A stretch of DNA of 64,000 nt, taken from positions 186,001-250,000 of the forward strand of contig CAVWYD010000013.1 of the NCBI GenBank assembly GCA_963759055.1, written 5' to 3'. The position numbers and the translations under genes were made by a program. Position 1 is the first letter of the stretch; every line of letters begins with the position of its first letter. The DNA comes from Thiosocius sp963759055 (GTDB lineage Bacteria > Pseudomonadota > Gammaproteobacteria > Chromatiales > Chromatiaceae). Below, one piece after another: positions 26,954-35,780 of the stretch. The notes below the pieces were generated by a model. It made no database searches and was not told the origin of the DNA. It was given only the letters and a program-made list of their open reading frames with translations.

Positions 26954-28513
26954 TTACTCGGACTTCGAAACAACTCCCCGCTCGACCTCGCCAGCGCGCC
27001 GCAGTTCACGCTTGAGGATCTTTCCGGTCGCGTTCTTGGGCAGGCTTTCATGCACCACGAACCTGCGCGGCATCTGGTGTTGTCCGAGCTGTTCGCGGCA
27101 GAAGGCCTTCAGCTCGTGGTCATCCAGGTCGAAGCCCTCGCGCGCCACCACATGGGCGACCACGATCTCGCCGTGAGAGGGATGCGGCTCGCCGACTACC
27201 GCCGCCTCGAGAATCCCCGGGTGCTGGTAAAGGACCTCCTCCACCATGCGCGGATAAACGTTCATGCCGTTGACGATCACCAGGTCCTTTTTGCGGTCGA
27301 CCATGAAAATGTAGCCATCGGCATCGAGGTAGCCGAGGTCACCAGTACGCAGCCAGTCGTCGAAAAAGGTTTCTGCAGTTGCCTCCGGCAGGTTCCAATA
27401 CCCCTGCATCACATTCGGGCCACGGACACAGATCTCGCCGATTTCGCCATCCGGCAGGGCATTGCCCGCATCGTCCATGATCGCGAACTCGACATCCGGC
27501 ACCGGCAGCCCCACCGAGCCCGGCTTGCGCTCACCATCGAGTGGATTCACGCAGGTGACTGGCGAGCACTCGGTCGGACCGTCACCCTCGACGATCGGAA
27601 AACCGAAGCGCTGCTCAAACCTGTTCAACAGTTCGACCGGCATCGCCGCACCGCCGGCCACACCAAAACGTATGCATTGCCAGTGTCTCGCCTGCTCCTC
27701 GCCCAGGCGCAGGATGAGGTTGTACATCGATGGCACGCCGAGAAAAACGGTCGCCCGGGTCAATCCGATACTTTCGCTGACCAGCCCCGGATCGAATCGG
27801 ATCACCGGCACCATCGAGAGACCATGCAATGCGGGCGTCAGCAGGCCTACGGTAGCGGCAAAGGAATGAAACATCGGCAACACAACGAGCAGCCGATCCT
27901 CTCCGGCGCGTAACTGCAGGGCGGCCCTGACACTGCGGGTGTTGGACACCAGGTTGTCGTGGCTGAGCATCGCGCCCTTGGGATGACCCGTGGTGCCTGA
28001 GGTATAAAGGATGGCCGCAAGATCGCGCATGGGATCGAGATCCGGCACCGGCACCGGCTGCCCCTGCGACAACAAAGACTCATAGTCCACATCGCTGCGC
28101 TCGACAGCGCCCTCACCGATACACACCCAGTAAAGCCCGGATGCAAGTTCCGGCCTTACTGCCGCAACCTTCTCGGCCAGCGCCGCATGGTAGATGACAC
28201 CGCGCACACCGGCGTCCTCGAGCACATAGCGGATCTCGGACGGCTGGATCAGCAGATTGACCGGCACCACCACGGCGCCGGCCTTGACGATTCCGAGATA
28301 GCTGACCACGAATTCGACGACATTGGGGCAATACAGCGCGATGCGCTCACCCTTACCGATCGCGACCCCCGCCAGCCCGGCTGCCACGGCATCTGAGGCT
28401 GCATCGATCTGGGCGAAACTGTGCTGCGTGTCGGGCGTCACCACCAGGGGCGCATCGGCATATGCCCGCACGGCAGACCGGAAAGCGTCAGGAATTGAGA
28501 CACACGCAGGCAT
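26954..28513 (-). CDS. AMP-dependent acyl-CoA synthetase/ligase
   Basis: Adenylate-forming enzyme that probably activates a fatty or carboxylic acid to its CoA thioester; the exact substrate cannot be read. Motifs present are YTSGTTGHPKGAMLSH (ATP binding), DGPTECSPV, the hinge segment WLRTGDLGYLDADGYIF followed by VDRKKDLVIVNGMNVYP, and the catalytic Lys region KNATGKILKRELR. I chose the ATG at 28513 (MPACVSIPDAF, 519 residues), 16 bp after the hemN stop. A start at 28570 would overlap hemN by 41 bp. The 3' end abuts a repeat. Confidence 0.88.
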   Translation of the reverse strand: MPACVSIPDAFRSAVRAYADAPLVVTPDTQHSFAQIDAASDAVAAGLAGVAIGKGERIALYCPNVVEFVVSYLGIVKAGAVVVPVNLLIQPSEIRYVLEDAGVRGVIYHAALAEKVAAVRPELASGLYWVCIGEGAVERSDVDYESLLSQGQPVPVPDLDPMRDLAAILYTSGTTGHPKGAMLSHDNLVSNTRSVRAALQLRAGEDRLLVVLPMFHSFAATVGLLTPALHGLSMVPVIRFDPGLVSESIGLTRATVFLGVPSMYNLILRLGEEQARHWQCIRFGVAGGAAMPVELLNRFEQRFGFPIVEGDGPTECSPVTCVNPLDGERKPGSVGLPVPDVEFAIMDDAGNALPDGEIGEICVRGPNVMQGYWNLPEATAETFFDDWLRTGDLGYLDADGYIFMVDRKKDLVIVNGMNVYPRMVEEVLYQHPGILEAAVVGEPHPSHGEIVVAHVVAREGFDLDDHELKAFCREQLGQHQMPRRFVVHESLPKNATGKILKRELRRAGEVERGVVSKSE

Positions 28514-28529
28514 TGCGACTAAGGTCGAC

Positions 28530-29924
28530 TCAGATAACCTTGGAAAACCGCGTGGTCTGGCCTTTCGCACCGAGATAACGGTCGAACACCATGCAGATGT
28601 TTCGAATCAGCAGCCTTCCCGCTGGCAGCACATCCATGCGACGGTCCCCGATACTGATCAGGCCGTCTTTCGACATCTGCATCAAGCGCTTGAGCTCATC
28701 CGCAAAGTAGTCTTCAAACCGGATGTCCCAGGCGCTGTCGATCTTCTCCATATCGAGTGCAAAATTGCAGATCAGCTGGGTGATCACGGCACGGCGCAGT
28801 TCATCGTCACGGTTCAGTTCGATGCCACGAAACACCGCCAGTTCACCTGCATCGATGCGGGCATAGTATTCATCGAGGGTGCGCATATTCTGCGCATAGG
28901 TGTTTCCGACCATACCGATCGATGTGACACCCAGGGCCACCAGGTCGCAATGCGCATGCGTCGAGTAGCCCTGAAAATTGCGATACAGCTCGCCTTCGCG
29001 CTGCGCGACGGCCAGTTCGTCGTCGGGCCGTGCGAAGTGGTCCATCCCGATATAGACATAGCCGGCATCAGCAAGACGCTCGCCAACCTGATGCAGTATC
29101 TCGAGTTTCTGATCCGCCGAGGGCAGCTCCAGCTCGTTGATCCGGCGCTGGGGTTTGAATATCTCTGGCAGGTGGGCGTAATTGAAGACAGACAAGCGAT
29201 CCGGTTCAGCCTCGATGACGCGGTCCAGCGTGGCAATAAACGACTGCGGAGTCTGCAGCGGCAGACCATAGATCAGGTCCATGCTGACCGAGCGGAAACC
29301 TTCGCGGCGCGCAGCCTCGAGCGCACCAAAGGTCTCCTCGGCTGTCTGGATACGATTGACGGCCTTCTGGACATTCGGATCCAGATCCTGCAAGCCCAGA
29401 CTCATGCGATTGAATCCGATTTCGCGCAGCAGGCCGATGTTTTCGTCGGTAACCTCGCGCGGGTCTATCTCGATCGAGTATTCGCCCGTGTCGTCATCCA
29501 GCAACTTGAAATGCCGACCGGTGACCACCATCAGCTCGCGCATCTGCTCGGCACTGATGAAGGTCGGTGTACCACCGCCCCAGTGCAGCTGCTCGACCGG
29601 CCGACTCTTATCGAACAGTTCTCCCTGCATCTCCATCTCACGATAGACGCGGTCCAGATAGGGCTGCGAGCGCGTGCGGTCCTTGGTCGCGATCTTGTTG
29701 CAGGCACAGTAAAAACAAACGGTATCGCAGAACGGAATGTGGAAATACAGGGAAAGCGGCCGGCCGCTAGCGTTGCTCGCCTTTGCGGCAGCGCGATATT
29801 CCTCCGGGCCAAAGCCGTCATGAAACTGCACCGCGGTCGGGTACGAGGTGTAACGCGGACCGGATTGATCGTAACGGCTGATCAGGTCCTGATCGAGAAC
29901 GAGGGTCTGTTGCATGTTCGACAT
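28530..29924 (-). CDS. hemN: Oxygen-independent coproporphyrinogen III oxidase
   Basis: Radical-SAM enzyme of haem synthesis that works without oxygen. The 464-residue protein has the SAM cluster motif CDTVCFYC (CxxxCxxC) with a further Cys following, the start YDQSGPRYTSYPTA, HWGGGTPTF, and YGLPLQTPQSF. Length matches HemN rather than the shorter HemW. It suits an organism that also carries a high-affinity cbb3 oxidase. The upstream gap (29925-30011) has no good FNR box, so oxygen control cannot be claimed from sequence. Confidence 0.96.
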   Translation of the reverse strand: MSNMQQTLVLDQDLISRYDQSGPRYTSYPTAVQFHDGFGPEEYRAAAKASNASGRPLSLYFHIPFCDTVCFYCACNKIATKDRTRSQPYLDRVYREMEMQGELFDKSRPVEQLHWGGGTPTFISAEQMRELMVVTGRHFKLLDDDTGEYSIEIDPREVTDENIGLLREIGFNRMSLGLQDLDPNVQKAVNRIQTAEETFGALEAARREGFRSVSMDLIYGLPLQTPQSFIATLDRVIEAEPDRLSVFNYAHLPEIFKPQRRINELELPSADQKLEILHQVGERLADAGYVYIGMDHFARPDDELAVAQREGELYRNFQGYSTHAHCDLVALGVTSIGMVGNTYAQNMRTLDEYYARIDAGELAVFRGIELNRDDELRRAVITQLICNFALDMEKIDSAWDIRFEDYFADELKRLMQMSKDGLISIGDRRMDVLPAGRLLIRNICMVFDRYLGAKGQTTRFSKVI

Positions 29925-30011
29925 TTTGGTGTCCTGAGTCAGGAGTTCGCATGGTTTCAGCCGGATAGATGATTTCCATCTTGATCCGGCCGATATACGT
30001 CAAAAAGCCTG

Positions 30012-30332
30012 TCAGTCCTGTTCCGGCACGTCCAGGCCTTTGCGGTGCGTTTCATTAATCTGTTTCAAAAGAGAGTGGAACGGGATCTGGTCTTCGTAGC
30101 GACGCAGGATTTCCATAAACACCAGATCTTCACGTCCGAATTGGTAGGTACCGGCCACCATCGCATCGTAGACCTGCTTGACGCCCTCTTCCAGCGGCTC
30201 TATGTAAGCGGGAAAGCGCTGCAGGTCCTCGATCTCGTATAACAGGCAGTCCTTGAGATCGCCCACCTCAAACATCGCCTGCTTGACCCATTCGGCATAT
30301 TCCTCGGCGCTACGCGCCCTGCGCAGACTCAT
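30012..30332 (-). CDS. Conserved small protein of unknown function between prmB and hemN
   Basis: A 106-residue, acidic, mostly helical soluble protein: MSLRRARSAEEYAEWVKQAM, then a segment rich in Glu, Leu and Tyr, ending with ETHRKGLDVPEQD. I recognise no domain. The start at 30332 overlaps the prmB stop as ATGA, so translation is probably coupled. A longer frame reaching 30425 lies inside prmB and is less likely. No signal peptide or membrane helix is seen. Position suggests cotranscription with prmB; function is unknown. Confidence 0.75.
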   Translation of the reverse strand: MSLRRARSAEEYAEWVKQAMFEVGDLKDCLLYEIEDLQRFPAYIEPLEEGVKQVYDAMVAGTYQFGREDLVFMEILRRYEDQIPFHSLLKQINETHRKGLDVPEQD

Positions 30333-31252
30333 GCTCCTTTCTCCTCGAGACTGTCGCGAAATTCGTCCAGCTGTTCCGCGGTCAGCAGAAACACACCATC
30401 GCCACCGCGTTCGAAATCCAGCCACAGAAAAGGCACGTCCGGGTATCGCGCCATCAGCAGATCGGCACTCGCGCCGACTTCGACCACCATGATACCACCC
30501 GGACGCAGATAGTCGGCAGCACCCCCAAGGATCCGCGCGACGACATCCATACCGTCGTCGCCGGCCTCAAGGCCGAGTTCGGGCTCGTGCCGGTATTCTT
30601 CCGGCAGATTGCCCATCTCGGCGCTGCTCACATAAGGCGGGTTTGTCACGATCAGGTCGTATCGCTCACCATCCAGCCCATCGTAGACATCCGCGCGCAA
30701 TGTCCGAACCCGTCCCTCCAGCCGGTGCCGCTCGATGTTGCGTGTCGCGACATCGAGCGCGGCCGGAGAAATATCACTGAGATCGACCAAGGCATCGGGA
30801 AAGGCATAGGCGCAGGCGATACCGATGCAGCCACTCCCCGTGCACAGATCCAGCACACTGCCCACATGATCTGAATCCAGCCAGGGGGCGAAGCCCTGTT
30901 GGATCAGTTCAGCGATCGGCGACCTGGGTATCAGCACATTGTCGTCGACATAGAAAGCCAGCCCGGCAAACCTGGCCTCACCGATCAGATAGGCTGCCGG
31001 TACCCGGCGGTCGATACGTTCGTGGAACAATGCCGTGATCTGCCTGGCCTCATCCGCCGTAACCCGCGCATCGAGATATTCACCCGGCAGATCGTGATCG
31101 AGATTCAAGGCGTACAGGACCAGGGCAAGTGCCTCATCCAGGGCATTATCGGTGCCATGACCGAAGAACAGGCCGGCCTCGTTGAAACGACTGCAGCCCC
31201 AGCGCACCCAGTCGCGCAGGGTGAGCAATTCGAAATGTTGCGGGTGTTGCAT
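30329..31252 (-). CDS. prmB: 50S ribosomal protein L3 glutamine N5-methyltransferase
   Basis: Methylates a Gln of ribosomal protein L3. The 307-residue protein has the HemK/PrmB N-terminal helical region (LLTLRDWVRWGCSRFN), the substrate-loop motif VDDNVLIPRSPIAELI, SAM motif I VLDLCTGSGCIGIA, and the Gln-binding NPPY motif in IVTNPPYVSSAEM. RSPIAEL rather than the PrmC-type RPETE-like sequence favours PrmB. I chose the ATG at 31252 (MQHPQHFELL); a longer frame to 31291 adds unconserved residues. It is divergent from the histidine kinase. Confidence 0.94.
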   Translation of the reverse strand: MQHPQHFELLTLRDWVRWGCSRFNEAGLFFGHGTDNALDEALALVLYALNLDHDLPGEYLDARVTADEARQITALFHERIDRRVPAAYLIGEARFAGLAFYVDDNVLIPRSPIAELIQQGFAPWLDSDHVGSVLDLCTGSGCIGIACAYAFPDALVDLSDISPAALDVATRNIERHRLEGRVRTLRADVYDGLDGERYDLIVTNPPYVSSAEMGNLPEEYRHEPELGLEAGDDGMDVVARILGGAADYLRPGGIMVVEVGASADLLMARYPDVPFLWLDFERGGDGVFLLTAEQLDEFRDSLEEKGA

Positions 31253-31501
31253 GGCATTTGCCTCTGATTTCGCTCCCCAGCCGGCTGCCACCTAACCGTG
31301 CCGCCCAAACAGGGATCCCTGACCACCATCAGATTCTACGCCGAAGATTGCACAGACAATCACGCCCTAAGCCGGGATCTGATTGCTGGAATAAGGGGGA
31401 GCCAGTCAAAAAGGCTAATATAGGCCTCCATAGACGCCAGTTTTCTGCCGGTCGGCCGATTTTCCCTTGCTCAACGATCGCAACCTCCGGAGCCCCCAAC
31501 A

Positions 31502-33475
31502 TTGCAAAGACCGCTGCACTCGCTGAAATTCCAGATCGGTTTCGCCATTGCGGCGATGGCACTGCTGTTTGCAAGCTCGACGCTCTACTCTCTGCATGTG
31601 ATCGATCAGCAACACGCCGACGACGCCCTGGTCCGCCTTGCCGGACGCCTCCTGTTCAATCAGCAACATCTCACCGTCCAGGCGATGCAATACCATGACA
31701 ACGCCCCCAGGGACTACCCAAGCTACTTTCGCGACCTGCGACTCTATTTCCAGGACCTCAAACGAACACGCAACGAACTGTCGGAGATCATCGAGGCGTT
31801 TGCCAACAACCGCTTCGATGGGGTGCTGGCCGAGGTCGACATGGCGATGCAACCCCGGCTTCCGGAGCGATCACGCCGGATTGCCCGGGACCTGGGCATG
31901 GCCTGGCAGGAGTTTTCGGCCCAGCTCGACGAACGCATCGGTCCGAACGAAGAGGAACCACGGCTGGAATGGGCGGCCAAGTGGATCACCGAGCAACATG
32001 CGATGCTGGAACAGACCAGTCGTGAGCTGGTCACCACCCTCGAGAACGACGTCGCGGCGCGCGCTGCCCGGGCCAACCTGGTCAACCGAGTTGTTCTGGT
32101 GGCGGCGATAATCGTTTCCCTGGGCATTGCTGTCTGGTTCTATCGACGGGTACTGGTGCCTCTGGCAACGTCAGTGGAGGGCTTCAAGAAAGTCGCCAAC
32201 GGCGACTTCTCGTACAAGGTACCCGTCGCCCACGACAACGAGATCGGCTGGCTGGTCGAAGCCTTCAACGGGCTCTCGCATCGGCTCGACACCCTCAAGA
32301 GACTGCTGACCCGTCTCGAACAGGGCGGCGATCTGGAAAGCACGGTCAGGACACTTTCCGAAACCCTGCCCTCCCTGATCCCCGTCGACTGGATTGGCGT
32401 CTTGATCGTCGGTATCGACGGACGCATACATCTCGAAAAGGCATTCAGTGACGGGAAACCGGATCCGGTCGGCCAACATAATTTTGAACCTGACAAGACG
32501 CTGCTGAAGGAATGCCTTGAAACTCACCGCCCACTGCACATCCCGGACGTCAGCGAGATGGCGCGACGGTCCGAAAGCTACGTCTTTCTTCGCCGCCTGA
32601 CCGAGTTGGGCCGCAGGGACGCCATATTTCTGCCCATTGGAAGCGCAAACTCGATACAGGGGGTGGTGGTATTCGCCAGTCGCTTCCCCAATATGTACCG
32701 CAGCGAGCATCTGGAGCTGTTGGGTAATCTCGGGGTGCTCGTCGGCGCCAGCCTGGGACGGACCATCCAGCTGGTGGAAAACACCCGCCTGGCCACCATT
32801 GGAGAGTTCGCGTCCGGCATAGTGCACGAAATCCGAAATCCCCTGGCGACCATCAGCCTGGCGCTGGAGCACATCAAAGACCTCGAGGAATTGCCGCCGG
32901 GGGCCAGAAAGCGCGCCGACCTGGCCGGTACCGAGATAACACGGCTGGAGCGGCTGCTGGCGGATATCCTGCTTTATGCCAAGCCACTGACACTGGAACG
33001 GTCGGCACTGGACTTGGTGAGGCTGGTGGGCGAGACCCTGGCTGCAGAATGCGAGAAAGCGGAAGATTGCGAGTTCACTTCAACCCCCTGTCCGGCTGTC
33101 GCGGCCGATGCCGACCGACTGCGTCAGGTCCTGATCAACCTGTTGCGCAATGCCCGCCAGGCCTCGCCGCCCGGTTCCAAGGTCCGGATCGAATGCGGCC
33201 CCTCTGACGGAGACTGGGTCGAGGTGATAATCAGCAATGCCGGAGAAACCATCCCGGAGGAGGCCCTCGCACGGGTATTTGAGCCCTTCTTCACCTCCAA
33301 GAGCCGCGGCACCGGCCTGGGGCTCCCTATTGTGCGCCGCATTGTAAGCGCCCATGGCGGCGAGATCTCGCTGCAATCCGACAGTGAAAGAGGTACCCGC
33401 GCAATATTGCGCCTGCCGACCATGGCGGACGCGGCAGCTGTCACTCAGGTTCAGGCGGCAGATGAGGCGGTTTGA
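31502..33475 (+). CDS. Orphan sensor histidine kinase (HAMP-GAF-HisKA-HATPase)
   Basis: Membrane sensor of 657 residues. The order is an N-terminal helix (about 9-30), a helical periplasmic sensor region to about 190, a second helix (about 193-213), a HAMP linker, and a GAF-like domain (about 270-420). A HisKA H-box follows (ASGIVHEIRNPLATISL, His near 442), then a HATPase with N box NLLRNARQASPP and G boxes including RGTGLGLPIV. The start codon is TTG with a CGGAG site before it. No response regulator is adjacent, so its partner is unknown. Its 3' end overlaps iscU tail-to-tail by 25 bp. Confidence 0.9.
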   Translation: MQRPLHSLKFQIGFAIAAMALLFASSTLYSLHVIDQQHADDALVRLAGRLLFNQQHLTVQAMQYHDNAPRDYPSYFRDLRLYFQDLKRTRNELSEIIEAFANNRFDGVLAEVDMAMQPRLPERSRRIARDLGMAWQEFSAQLDERIGPNEEEPRLEWAAKWITEQHAMLEQTSRELVTTLENDVAARAARANLVNRVVLVAAIIVSLGIAVWFYRRVLVPLATSVEGFKKVANGDFSYKVPVAHDNEIGWLVEAFNGLSHRLDTLKRLLTRLEQGGDLESTVRTLSETLPSLIPVDWIGVLIVGIDGRIHLEKAFSDGKPDPVGQHNFEPDKTLLKECLETHRPLHIPDVSEMARRSESYVFLRRLTELGRRDAIFLPIGSANSIQGVVVFASRFPNMYRSEHLELLGNLGVLVGASLGRTIQLVENTRLATIGEFASGIVHEIRNPLATISLALEHIKDLEELPPGARKRADLAGTEITRLERLLADILLYAKPLTLERSALDLVRLVGETLAAECEKAEDCEFTSTPCPAVAADADRLRQVLINLLRNARQASPPGSKVRIECGPSDGDWVEVIISNAGETIPEEALARVFEPFFTSKSRGTGLGLPIVRRIVSAHGGEISLQSDSERGTRAILRLPTMADAAAVTQVQAADEAV

Positions 33476-33864
33476 GAGGAGGCAGAACCCTGTTTCGAAT
33501 GCAGGTCGTCGATGGCTGCCTTGATGGCATCCTCGGCCAGGACTGAACAGTGCACCTTCACCGGCGGCAGGGCCAGTTCCTCGGCGATCTGTGTATTCTT
33601 GATCTCGCGCGCCTCGTCAAGGGTCTTGCCCTTGACCCACTCGGTCAGCAGCGAGCTCGATGCAATCGCCGAGCCGCAGCCGTAGGTCTTGAACTTGGCG
33701 TCTTCGATCACGCCCTGATCGTCAACCTGAATCTGCAGACGCATCACGTCACCGCAGGCAGGCGCACCCACCATGCCAGTACCCACCCTGATTGAATCCT
33801 TGTCGAGAACGCCGACATTGCGTGGGTTTTCGTAATGATCGATCACCTTGTCGCTGTATGCCAT
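33451..33864 (-). CDS. iscU: Fe-S cluster scaffold IscU
   Basis: Scaffold on which [2Fe-2S] clusters form with sulfur from IscS. It has the start MAYSDKVIDHYENPRNVG, the Cys sites GAPACGDVM, KTYGCGSAIASSS and KVHCSVLAEDAI, and a further conserved Asp in the first site. I chose the ATG at 33864; the nine extra upstream codons are not family-like. A Ser/Ala-rich C-terminal tail (GSASSQTASSAA) makes it slightly longer than typical 128-residue IscU. iscA, hscBA and fdx do not follow; a convergent kinase gene does. Confidence 0.95.
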   Translation of the reverse strand: MAYSDKVIDHYENPRNVGVLDKDSIRVGTGMVGAPACGDVMRLQIQVDDQGVIEDAKFKTYGCGSAIASSSLLTEWVKGKTLDEAREIKNTQIAEELALPPVKVHCSVLAEDAIKAAIDDLHSKQGSASSQTASSAA

Positions 33865-33934
33865 TTCCAATACCTCTCGATAATCTGACAATTGGCGGGT
33901 GCGTTGTTTCCCGTTGGGGTCACCCCGGTTTGAA

Positions 33935-35150
33935 TCAGTGCGCGGCCCACTTGACGCTCTTGAGATCGATGCCTTCCTTAAACATGTCCCAAAGCGGACT
34001 CAGGTCGCGCAATCGCTCCACCTGGCTGCGTACCTGAGACAGCACGTAATCGATCTCTTCCTCGGTCGTGAAACGGCCCAGTGTAAATCGGAGCGAGCTG
34101 TGGGCAAGCTCGTCTTCCCGGCCCAGAGCCCGCAGGACATAGCTCGGCTCGAGACTCGCAGAGGTACACGCGGAACCCGACGACACCGCCATGTCCTTGA
34201 GCGCCATCATCAGGCTTTCACCCTCGACAAAATTGAAGCTGATGTTGAGATTGCCCGCAATTCGGTGCTCCAGGTCCCCGTTCACATAGACCTCTTCCAT
34301 GTCCTTGAGACCGTCATACAGGCGATTGCGCAACACAAGTATTCGTGCGTTTTCCTCGGCCATTTCCTCACGTGCGATCCGGAAGGCCTCACCCATGCCC
34401 ACGATCTGATGCGTCGGCAGGGTACCCGAACGCATGCCGCGTTCGTGACCGCCGCCATGCATCTGGGCCTCTATGCGAACGCGGGGTTTGCGCTGCACAT
34501 AGAGCGCCCCGATCCCCTTTGGGCCCGTAGATCTTGTGCGCACTGAAACTCATCAGGTCCACCGGCAGCTCGGCCAGGTTGATGGGTACCTTGCCCGGGC
34601 TTTGTGCCGCATCGACGTGAAAGATCACCTTGCGTTCGCGACAGATGGCACCGAGCGCGGCGATGTCCTGAATCACGCCGATTTCGTTGTTCACATGCAT
34701 GACCGAGGCCACGACGGTGTCGGGCCTTATTGCCGCTTCGAACACCTCTTGATCCACGAGGCCATCTGGCTGCACGTCCAGATAGGTGACTTCAAATCCC
34801 TCACGCTCGAGCTGCCGACAGGTGTCCAACACCGCCTTGTGCTCGGTTTTCAGGGTGATGATGTGTTTACCCTGCTTCTGGTAGAAATGGGCCGCACCCT
34901 TGATCGCCAGGTTGTTCGACTCGGTCGCACCAGAGGTCCACACAATCTCCCTGGGGTCTGCACCGATCAGCGCCGCCACGTTGGCTCGCGCCTCGTCAAC
35001 GAGTTGCTCGGCCGCCCAGCCGAACGCGTGAGAGCGCGAGGCCGGGTTACCGAAGACGCCATCCGGGGTCAGACAGGCACACATTTTTTCCGCAACCCGC
35101 GGGTCTACCGGCGTCGTCGCAGAGTAATCAAGGTAGATCGGAAATTTCAT
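33935..35150 (-). pseudogene. iscS: Cysteine desulfurase IscS, frameshifted as given
   Basis: PLP enzyme that takes sulfur from cysteine for Fe-S clusters and tRNA thiolation. The first part (MKFPIYLDYSATTPVDPRVA...) runs intact through HVNNEIGVIQD, HVDAAQSPGK and the PLP-Lys motif FSAHKIYGPKG. One extra G in a four-base run (34514-34517) then breaks the frame. The rest resumes as IGALYVQRKPRVRIE and includes the catalytic-Cys loop SSGSACTSASLEPSYVL and the IscU-binding C-terminus. Joined length is 404 residues, exactly that of E. coli IscS. The homopolymer location suggests a sequencing error. Confidence 0.9.
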
Positions 35151-35201
35151 GAAGCGCTCCGCTACTGCATGCTTCTCAATTCACATTCATGGTTCGGAAA
35201 A

Positions 35202-35690
35202 TCACGCGCCCACGGTCTCGGTTTTCAGCTGGCCCAGCGAGACGGTGGCATCTCCGCCGCCCCCCTGTCGCTCCACGACTTCCTGCACCCCTCGCCGGTT
35301 CATCAGGTCCTGCAGACTGATCTGATTCAGGTAGTCGTAGATCCTGGCACTCAGGTCCTGCCACAGATCGTGGGTCAGGCACTGTTGATTGTCCTGGCAA
35401 TTATGCGCCCCGCCACAGCGGGTCGTGTCGACACTCTCGTCAACCGCCGCAATCACCTGCGCCACAAAGATGTTGGCTGCCTCGCGTCCCAGGCTGTAAC
35501 CGCCGCCGGGGCCACGCACACTGGACACCAGGTTGCGTTTGCGCAGACGCGAAAACAACTGCTCCAGGTAGGAAAGGGAAATCCCCTGCCGCTGTGCGAT
35601 ATCAGCCAACGTTATCGGGCCGCCCCCATGATGGATGGCCAGATCGAGCATCGCGGTAACCGCATAGCGGCCCTTGGTTGTCAGCCTCAC
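35202..35690 (-). CDS. iscR: Fe-S-responsive transcriptional regulator IscR (Rrf2 family)
   Basis: Senses [2Fe-2S] supply and represses the isc operon. The 162-residue protein has the winged-helix start MRLTTKGRYAVTAMLDLA, the recognition region ISLSYLEQLFSRLRKRNLV, and GPGGGY. Three Cys at C-x5-C-x5-C spacing lie in RCGGAHNCQDNQQC and bind the cluster with the nearby His. It lies 51 bp upstream of iscS on the same strand, with a promoter and an IscR-type box just upstream. Confidence 0.97.
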   Translation of the reverse strand: MRLTTKGRYAVTAMLDLAIHHGGGPITLADIAQRQGISLSYLEQLFSRLRKRNLVSSVRGPGGGYSLGREAANIFVAQVIAAVDESVDTTRCGGAHNCQDNQQCLTHDLWQDLSARIYDYLNQISLQDLMNRRGVQEVVERQGGGGDATVSLGQLKTETVGA

Positions 35691-35722
35691 GTGTGTTTAC
35701 TCCGCCGCTTGGAATGCTCCGG

Positions 35723-35750
35723 ACTATACATTGTCGAGTAAATTAGTCAA
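35723..35750 (-). promoter_or_regulatory. iscR promoter overlapped by an IscR-type operator
   Basis: On the minus strand TTGACT (35750-35745) and TATAGT (35728-35723) are separated by 16 bp, a near-consensus promoter 33 bp before the iscR start. The same stretch (TTGACTAATTTACTCGACAA) closely resembles the E. coli type-1 IscR site upstream of iscR, so autorepression is expected. Confidence 0.7.
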
Positions 35751-35780
35751 GAATTCCCAAGCCACATTTTGACCAGGAAA

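Noticed and set aside
29975..30005. Possible FNR/Anr box upstream of hemN (TTGAT ... GTCAA)
   Set aside because: The half-sites are 13 bp apart instead of 4 and the second does not match ATCAA, so it is not a credible FNR site.
34514..34517. Programmed frameshift in iscS
   Set aside because: The site is a simple four-base G run with no recoding signals, IscS is not known to use recoding, and a similar single insertion occurs in clpX; sequence error is the simpler reading.
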